In this document: piece after piece, positions 1-4,252 of the stretch
Layout: every line of letters starts with the position of its first letter
Position numbering within the stretch: the stretch's first letter is position 1
Source of the DNA: Candidatus Zhuqueibacterota bacterium
GTDB lineage: Bacteria > SM23-31 > B21-G16
Length of the DNA stretch: 6,276 nt
Direction: 5' to 3'
Assembly: GCA_003644825.1 (NCBI GenBank)
Contig: QNDJ01000113.1
Location: 1 to 6,276 of the forward strand
The notes under the pieces: model-generated
Told to the model about the DNA's origin: nothing
Seen by the model: only the letters and a program-made list of their open reading frames with translations
The model's database searches: none
Translations under genes and position numbers: made by a program

Positions 1-56
1 ATATTATTTAATCTATTTCCTTTATTTGAACCGACTGATAGAAAAACAATTGACAT
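1..56 (-). CDS. folK: FolK (6-hydroxymethyl-dihydropterin pyrophosphokinase), N-terminal fragment cut by the window edge
   Basis: Only 18 codons and 2 bases are visible, beginning at an ATG at 56-54 and running off the left edge. They read MSIVFLSVGSNKGNRLNN. The LSxGSNxGxR pattern is the hallmark N-terminus of HPPK, which transfers pyrophosphate from ATP to 6-hydroxymethyl-7,8-dihydropterin in the cytoplasm, the step directly after FolB. The ATG shares one base with the folB stop (TAATG), which suggests translational coupling, and an AAAGGAG lies upstream. The pairing with folB strongly supports the call even though the fragment is short. Whether the rest of the gene is intact, or fused to another folate enzyme, cannot be seen. 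Confidence 0.88.
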   Translation of the reverse strand, partial: MSIVFLSVGSNKGNRLNN

Positions 57-418
57 TATTTATTTTTGCTCCTTTCAATTTCGATTTCTACATAATCCAG
101 AATACCATTAACAGGTGGTCGCAACTTTCTCACTTTCACCACTACGTCTTCTATCTCTATTTGTTTCAATATCTTCTGGGCAATTTCTTCAGCGATTCGC
201 TCAATTAACCTGAAACTTCCATTAACAATCACAGATTCAACAATATTAAATATCCTTCTATAATCAATAGTATCTTTTAAGTTATCAGTTTTACCTGGAA
301 GAGTAGTGTCAACTTTTAATTCAACATCAACCTGAAATTGACTCCCAACGTGCCGTTCAGAAGCACTATTACCGTGGTACCCATAAAAAGAAATATTTTT
401 AAGGCGAATAGAATCCAA
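56..418 (-). CDS. folB: FolB, dihydroneopterin aldolase
   Basis: This 120-residue protein has the normal length for FolB. The enzyme cleaves 7,8-dihydroneopterin to 6-hydroxymethyl-7,8-dihydropterin and glycolaldehyde in folate synthesis, acting in the cytoplasm as a homo-oligomer of small tunnelling-fold subunits. Visible family features are the N-terminal FYGYHG (residues 11-16), Glu21 aligning with the pterin-site Glu of the S. aureus enzyme, Tyr53 in IDYRRIF, Glu73 in RLIERIAEEIA, and the catalytic lysine Lys98 in VRKLRPPVNG. The start is TTG: an in-frame stop lies three codons upstream, no ATG or GTG is near, and the family N-terminus begins right there. It begins 1 nt after the lpxA stop and overlaps folK by 1 nt, so it is probably translated by coupling. 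FolX-type epimerases are related, but the Lys and the folK neighbour favour FolB. Confidence 0.95.
   Translation of the reverse strand: MDSIRLKNISFYGYHGNSASERHVGSQFQVDVELKVDTTLPGKTDNLKDTIDYRRIFNIVESVIVNGSFRLIERIAEEIAQKILKQIEIEDVVVKVRKLRPPVNGILDYVEIEIERSKNK
69..75 (-). promoter_or_regulatory. Shine-Dalgarno for folK
   Basis: On the minus strand the sequence reads AAAGGAG, 12 nt before the folK ATG and inside the last codons of folB. The spacing is a little long, but it is the best purine-rich match here and supports the ATG at 56 as a real start. Confidence 0.6.
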
Positions 419-419
419 C

Positions 420-1193
420 TTATTTTATTATTCCCCTTTTACTACTCTTTATAAAACGAACAATTTCATTAACTTCTTTTGTTTTTTCAATTTCTTTTTC
501 AATAATTTCTAAAGCCTGAGAAACATTCAGACTTGAGCGATAAATAAACTTATATACCTTTTTTATAATTTCGATAGCCTCTCTGGAAAACCCTCTTCTC
601 TTCAATCCGACAATATTAAGCCCACAATAAGTTAATGGTTCTTCTGCTGCAAGAATATAAGGCGGAACATCCTTTGGAACCCTGTATCCCCCTCCTATAA
701 AAGAGTGTTTACCTATTTTAACAAACTGATGTATGGGAACAATTCCACCAACTATTGCAAAATCATCAATTTCTACATGCCCTGCCATATTCACTGCATT
801 AGCAAGAATCACATTATCCTTAATTACACAATCATGAGCTATATGAACATAAGCCATAACCAAACAATTTTTACCCACAACTGTTTTACCGGAATACTTC
901 GTTCCCCTGTTAATAGTTGCATATTCCCTTATTGTTGTATTGTCTCCAATCCTGAGGATTGTTTCTTCTCCGGTAAATTTCAGGTCCTGGGGAATAGTTC
1001 CAAGCACAGCACCGTGAAATATATTACACCCCTTACCAATTGAAGTGCCAGAAGATATAACAACACCTGAGCCTATTTTAGTATTTTCACCTATAATAAC
1101 GTTTTTTTCTATTATTGAAAATGGACCAATGGATACATTATCACCTATTTCAGCTTCCTTCTTTACAATTGCAGTGGGATCAATATTTCTCAT
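420..1193 (-). CDS. lpxA: LpxA, acyl-ACP--UDP-N-acetylglucosamine O-acyltransferase
   Basis: LpxA catalyses the first step of lipid A synthesis, moving an (R)-3-hydroxyacyl chain from ACP to the 3-OH of UDP-GlcNAc in the cytoplasm as a homotrimer. Numbering from the ATG (257 residues; E. coli has 262), hexapeptide repeats of the left-handed beta-helix fill about residues 5-180, then a helical C-terminal domain follows with GLKRRGFSREAI near 196. The catalytic His is His120 in HIAHDC. His117, His139 (AGHV) and His155 (HQF) are also conserved, as is PQDLKFTGE. The position matching the E. coli chain-length residue Gly173 is Gly168. The ATG is preferred over a TTG at 1211 because MRNIDPTAIV aligns with family N-termini; the ribosome site (GGTGA, 11 nt upstream) is weak. 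It lies 20 nt after lpxC-fabZ. Confidence 0.97.
   Translation of the reverse strand: MRNIDPTAIVKKEAEIGDNVSIGPFSIIEKNVIIGENTKIGSGVVISSGTSIGKGCNIFHGAVLGTIPQDLKFTGEETILRIGDNTTIREYATINRGTKYSGKTVVGKNCLVMAYVHIAHDCVIKDNVILANAVNMAGHVEIDDFAIVGGIVPIHQFVKIGKHSFIGGGYRVPKDVPPYILAAEEPLTYCGLNIVGLKRRGFSREAIEIIKKVYKFIYRSSLNVSQALEIIEKEIEKTKEVNEIVRFIKSSKRGIIK
433..440 (-). promoter_or_regulatory. Possible Shine-Dalgarno for folB (long spacing)
   Basis: The minus strand reads AAAAGGGG within the last lpxA codons, 14 nt before the TTG start of folB. That spacing is longer than usual. Combined with the 1-nt gap after the lpxA stop, it suggests that folB translation depends on ribosomes finishing lpxA. Confidence 0.35.
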
Positions 1194-1213
1194 TAATTGT
1201 TTAATCACCAAGT

Positions 1214-2608
1214 TTATTTATTAACAATCGCTGCCATCATTACCGCTTCACAAACAACTTTATTGTCAACGAAAGCTTTACCTTTCATTGTGAAGGTATT
1301 TCTTATTTTTCTTAATAAATTAAGCTCAAAAATCAACTGGTCACCTGGATATACAGGTTTTATAAATCTAACTTTATCCAGTCCCATAAAATAAACAAGT
1401 TTGTCTTCAGGATTATCCATTGTATTTAATAGAAGTATTCCACCGACCTGCGCCATTGCCTCCACTATAAGAACGCCCGGCATAATTGGATGTCCGGGAA
1501 AATGACCCTGAAAAAAAGGCTCATTATATGTAACATTCTTACAGCCAACAATTCTTTTCTCCATATCAAGTTCCAGAATTTTATCTACCAGCAGAAAAGG
1601 ATATTTATGAGGCATTATTTTGCTAATGGCATTAATATCAAAAACAATTCCATCCCTTGATACAGTTTGATATTTTACGGTTAATTGTTTTTTTTCATAC
1701 AGTTTTCTAAGGTTTTTTACAAATTCTATATTGCTTTTATGCCCTATCCTTGCTGCAAGAATCTGTGCTTTTAACGGAATACCAACAAGAGTAAGGTCAC
1801 CAAGAAGGTCAAGAAGTTTATGTCTGCAGGGTTCATTTTTGAACCGGAGTTCCTTTCCATTTAAGATTCCATTTTTTCCAAATGAAACCTTTTCATCTAT
1901 ATTAAGTTTTCGTTTTATTCTGTTTATGTCAGCCGGTGTAAGTTTTCTATCCACTATAACAATAGCATTGTCCAGGTTTCCTCCTTTTATTAATCCCTGT
2001 TCATGGAGCATTTCAACTTCATTGAGGAAACAAAATGTTCTTGCCGGGGCAAAATCCTTTATAAATTCTTCTTCAAGAGAAAAAAGACCGGTGTGCTGAC
2101 TCCCGAGGGCTGGAATCTTATAATCTATCATAACAGTAATTCTGAAATCATTTAAGGGAAGAGCAACAATTTCAACTTCATTTTCTTCATCTTTATATGA
2201 TACAGTTTCATCCACAACAAGAAAATTTCTTGGAACCTTCTGGTCTTCAAATCCAGCTTCATTAAGAACATTAACAAAAGGAAGAGCACTTCCATCTCCG
2301 ACCGGGGGTTCATTTGTATTTATCTCAATAATGAGGTTATCAATCTGAAGTCCTGCAACTGCTGCAAGAACATGTTCAACAGTATGAACCTGAACCCCGT
2401 TTTTCCCAAGAGTTGTACCCCTTGAAATATCAACAACATTATCAATCAGAGCTGGTATTTCAGGTTTTCCATCAAGGTCAGTCCTAACAAATTTTATCCA
2501 GGTATCCGGGGGTGCAGGTTTAAAATGAAGAATCGTTTTATTCCCGGTATGAAGCCCTATACCTGAGTATTCAACCGACCTTTTAATTGTTCTCTGAGTA
2601 GTAATCAT
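1214..2608 (-). CDS. lpxC/fabZ: Bifunctional LpxC-FabZ: UDP-3-O-acyl-GlcNAc deacetylase fused to (3R)-hydroxyacyl-ACP dehydratase
   Basis: One 464-residue reading frame carries two enzymes. Residues 1 to about 312 are LpxC, the Zn-dependent deacetylase that commits the cell to lipid A: SGIGLHTG near 15-22, Glu78-His79 in VEHVLA, His263 and Asp267 in RHKLLDLLGDL (with His79, the expected Zn ligands), Thr191-Phe192 in RTFCFL, and the catalytic His290 in IGHKSN. The 27-residue spacing of His263 to His290 matches E. coli His238 to His265. Residues about 324-464 are FabZ, a hot-dog-fold dehydratase of fatty-acid elongation: MPHKYPFLLVDKI, then GHFPGHPIMPGVL, with catalytic His369 and Glu383 (14 apart, as in the family). 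Both active sites look intact and there is almost no linker. The ATG has a good GAGG 5 nt upstream. Such fusions are established in Bacteroidetes and relatives. Confidence 0.98.
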   Translation of the reverse strand: MITTQRTIKRSVEYSGIGLHTGNKTILHFKPAPPDTWIKFVRTDLDGKPEIPALIDNVVDISRGTTLGKNGVQVHTVEHVLAAVAGLQIDNLIIEINTNEPPVGDGSALPFVNVLNEAGFEDQKVPRNFLVVDETVSYKDEENEVEIVALPLNDFRITVMIDYKIPALGSQHTGLFSLEEEFIKDFAPARTFCFLNEVEMLHEQGLIKGGNLDNAIVIVDRKLTPADINRIKRKLNIDEKVSFGKNGILNGKELRFKNEPCRHKLLDLLGDLTLVGIPLKAQILAARIGHKSNIEFVKNLRKLYEKKQLTVKYQTVSRDGIVFDINAISKIMPHKYPFLLVDKILELDMEKRIVGCKNVTYNEPFFQGHFPGHPIMPGVLIVEAMAQVGGILLLNTMDNPEDKLVYFMGLDKVRFIKPVYPGDQLIFELNLLRKIRNTFTMKGKAFVDNKVVCEAVMMAAIVNK

Positions 2609-2613
2609 CTTTA

Positions 2614-2617
2614 CCTC
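2614..2617 (-). promoter_or_regulatory. Shine-Dalgarno for lpxC-fabZ
   Basis: The minus strand reads GAGG five nt before the ATG at 2608. It is one of the two clearest ribosome sites in the window and fixes the start of the fusion protein. Confidence 0.75.
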
Positions 2618-2620
2618 AAA

Positions 2621-2648
2621 TAAATTATATATTAAAATATATAATTTA
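2621..2648. repeat. Perfect all-A/T 13-bp inverted repeat between lpxD and lpxC
   Basis: The left arm TAAATTATATATT (2621-2633) is the exact reverse complement of the right arm AATATATAATTTA (2636-2648), separated by AA. The outer end of the right arm is the lpxD stop codon, and the left arm ends a few bases before the lpxC Shine-Dalgarno. As RNA it could fold into a hairpin without G-C pairs; as DNA it is a symmetric AT-rich site. It has no U-tract of the terminator type. Function is unknown, and AT-rich sequence makes chance symmetry more likely than it looks. Confidence 0.6.
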
Positions 2649-3665
2649 CTTACTATTTATTTTTTTCTCAAGTGTTTTGATTTTTTTAAATAATTCAGGC
2701 AGCTTGTTAGAGCAGGCTTCTCTTTTTCTTGCTTGTTCATGTAATCGTGCAGGATATCCAGAAATTGTTATATTTTCCTTTTTAAAGGACTTTGTAACGC
2801 CGGCCTGGGCTCCGATTCTGACACCGTTACCTATTTTTATATGACCTACCAAACCTGCCTGACCACCAATTGATACTCTTTCTCCTATTTGTGTACTACC
2901 GGATATTCCAACCTGGGCCGCAATGGCGGTATTCTTTCCAATAACAACATTATGAGCAATATGAATGAGATTATCCAATTTGGTGCCTGACCTTATAATT
3001 GTTGCACCCATTGTTGCCCGATCAATAGCACAATTTGCGCCTATCTCAACATCATCTTCGATTATAACTCTACCAAGTTGAGGAATCTTGATATATCTGT
3101 CTTTATCAAACACATATCCAAATCCATCACTTCCGATAACTGCTCCAGGATGAATAATTACGTTCCTCCCTATTATTATATTCTCTCTAATAGTTACATT
3201 AGGATAAATTTTTGTATTTTTTCCGATCTTTACATTGTTGCCAATGTATACATTTGGGAAGATAACTACATCATCTTCTATCTCACAATTTTTTCCAATA
3301 AAAACGAAATTTCCAACCGCAACGTTTTCACCCAATTTGCAGTTTTCGCATATAGTAGCAGACGGGTGGATAACCTTCTGGATATCTTCTTCTGGTGGGT
3401 TAAAAAATTGAAAAACTTTTAAAAATGCCAGACAAGGTTCCTGAACTTTAATCAGGTTTTTCCCCTCAGCAGATATTGATTTATCTACAATAAATGCTGA
3501 CGCCTTACTTTTTTGAAGAAACTTATAGTATCTTCTATTCGCTAAAAAAGTAATATCACCTTCTTCAGCTTCTTCAATTTTAGCAACTCTTTTAATAACA
3601 ATTTCACCATTTCCAGCCACATCTCCATTTATGAGTCTGGCAATTTCATTAACCGTTATCTCCAT
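2646..3665 (-). CDS. lpxD: LpxD, UDP-3-O-(3-hydroxyacyl)glucosamine N-acyltransferase
   Basis: LpxD catalyses the third lipid A step, adding a second 3-hydroxyacyl chain from ACP to the 2-amino group freed by LpxC; it is a cytoplasmic homotrimer. Length is 339 residues (E. coli 341). Residues 1 to about 98 form the N-terminal uridine-binding domain, including GDITFLANRRY near 36-46. Hexapeptide beta-helix repeats run from about 100 to 295, interrupted by the typical GSDGFGYVFD at 178-187, and a lysine-rich C-terminal helix follows. His238 in HIAHNVVIG corresponds to the catalytic E. coli His239, and His275 in GLVGHIKIG to His276. IDRATMGATIIRSGTKLDN is typical of LpxD and separates it from LpxA. 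The ATG lies 3 nt after the skp stop with only a weak AAAGG 15-16 nt upstream, so coupling to skp is likely. Confidence 0.98.
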   Translation of the reverse strand: MEITVNEIARLINGDVAGNGEIVIKRVAKIEEAEEGDITFLANRRYYKFLQKSKASAFIVDKSISAEGKNLIKVQEPCLAFLKVFQFFNPPEEDIQKVIHPSATICENCKLGENVAVGNFVFIGKNCEIEDDVVIFPNVYIGNNVKIGKNTKIYPNVTIRENIIIGRNVIIHPGAVIGSDGFGYVFDKDRYIKIPQLGRVIIEDDVEIGANCAIDRATMGATIIRSGTKLDNLIHIAHNVVIGKNTAIAAQVGISGSTQIGERVSIGGQAGLVGHIKIGNGVRIGAQAGVTKSFKKENITISGYPARLHEQARKREACSNKLPELFKKIKTLEKKINSK

Positions 3666-3668
3666 AAT

Positions 3669-4217
3669 TTATTTTTTGGTACCTTTGTTTAACTCATCAA
3701 TCACTTTTTTAGTGAGGTCATATTTATCTTTATCTTTAACGAAAAGTATAGCTCCATTGGCTGAATCAAACACCCAGTCATAATTTTCATCTTTAGCAAT
3801 TTTATTTATAACCTGTTGAGTTTTCTCGATTATTGGCTGCATTAACTGGTCCTGGCGTTTTGCAAGTTCACCTTCAGGCCCGAGTTTTTCCATATATGTC
3901 TGCTGAATCTTTACTGATAATGCCTGGAGTTCTTTTTGCATTTCAGTTTTTCTCTCATCACTTAAAAGAAGAGCCTGGTTTTCAAGTTCCTTTGATTTCC
4001 TGTTAAATTCATCCTGCATATCTTTTATTTCATTTTGAATTCTCTGTCGTTCCTGGTCAATCTTTTTCTGGACTTTTATTGACTCATTATATTGATTAAG
4101 AACAGTAATTGAATTTAACCATCCTATCTTCAATTCAGATTTGTAAAATCCTTTTACAATAAATGCAACGAAAAAGATAGCTGCAACCAAGTAGTAATTT
4201 TTGTTAAACCTTACCAT
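3669..4217 (-). CDS. skp: Skp/OmpH-family periplasmic chaperone
   Basis: This 182-residue protein resembles Skp (OmpH), the trimeric periplasmic holdase that carries unfolded outer-membrane proteins toward BamA. After a basic start (MVRFNKN), a hydrophobic segment spans about 8-24. LKIGWLNSITVL near 29-40 forms the first strand of the body domain, a highly charged Gln/Glu/Lys-rich coiled coil covers about 45-140 (the tentacle arms), and YDWVFDSANGAILFV near 146-160 plus a closing helix complete the body domain. The start chosen is the ATG at 4217, because AAGGAGG precedes it by 10 nt and the signal-like segment follows at once; a TTG-ATG pair at 4256-4251, overlapping the bamA stop, would add a 13-residue extension. 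No Ala-X-Ala cleavage site is clear; Val-Lys-Gly (residues 21-23) is a possible one. The bamA-skp-lpxD context supports the call. Confidence 0.9.
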   Translation of the reverse strand: MVRFNKNYYLVAAIFFVAFIVKGFYKSELKIGWLNSITVLNQYNESIKVQKKIDQERQRIQNEIKDMQDEFNRKSKELENQALLLSDERKTEMQKELQALSVKIQQTYMEKLGPEGELAKRQDQLMQPIIEKTQQVINKIAKDENYDWVFDSANGAILFVKDKDKYDLTKKVIDELNKGTKK

Positions 4218-4227
4218 ATTAATAATT

Positions 4228-4234
4228 CCTCCTT
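4228..4234 (-). promoter_or_regulatory. Shine-Dalgarno that sets the skp start
   Basis: The minus strand reads AAGGAGG, the strongest anti-16S match in the window, 10 nt before the ATG at 4217. It lies inside the reading frame that would start at 4256 or 4253, which argues that the shorter protein is the real one. Confidence 0.75.
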
Positions 4235-4252
4235 TTTTAAATAGATTATCCA

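Noticed and set aside
705-1043. Plus-strand open frame inside lpxA
   Set aside because: It is antisense to the conserved LpxA frame and its translation resembles no family; the same holds for the plus-strand frames at 26-208, 1197-1394, 1731-2099, 3078-3422, 4671-4949 and 5042-5404.
1194-1211. TTG at 1211 or GTG at 1208 as the lpxA start
   Set aside because: They add only six residues absent from the family N-terminus and have no Shine-Dalgarno; the ATG at 1193 fits the family alignment better.
2621-2648. The AT-rich inverted repeat as a Rho-independent terminator
   Set aside because: The stem has no G-C pairs and no following U-tract, and a terminator here would cut the lpx operon in two.
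2624-2652. TATAAT on the minus strand upstream of lpxC, as a possible internal promoter
   Set aside because: No TTGACA-like element lies at the proper distance, and transcription from it would start at about the ribosome site, removing it from the mRNA. In such AT-rich sequence TATAAT is expected by chance.
2646-3665. Tandem duplication of lpxA and lpxD, since both have hexapeptide repeats and HIAH motifs
   Set aside because: The two are ancient paralogues with different N- and C-terminal domains, as in all lipid A makers; no recent duplication is indicated.
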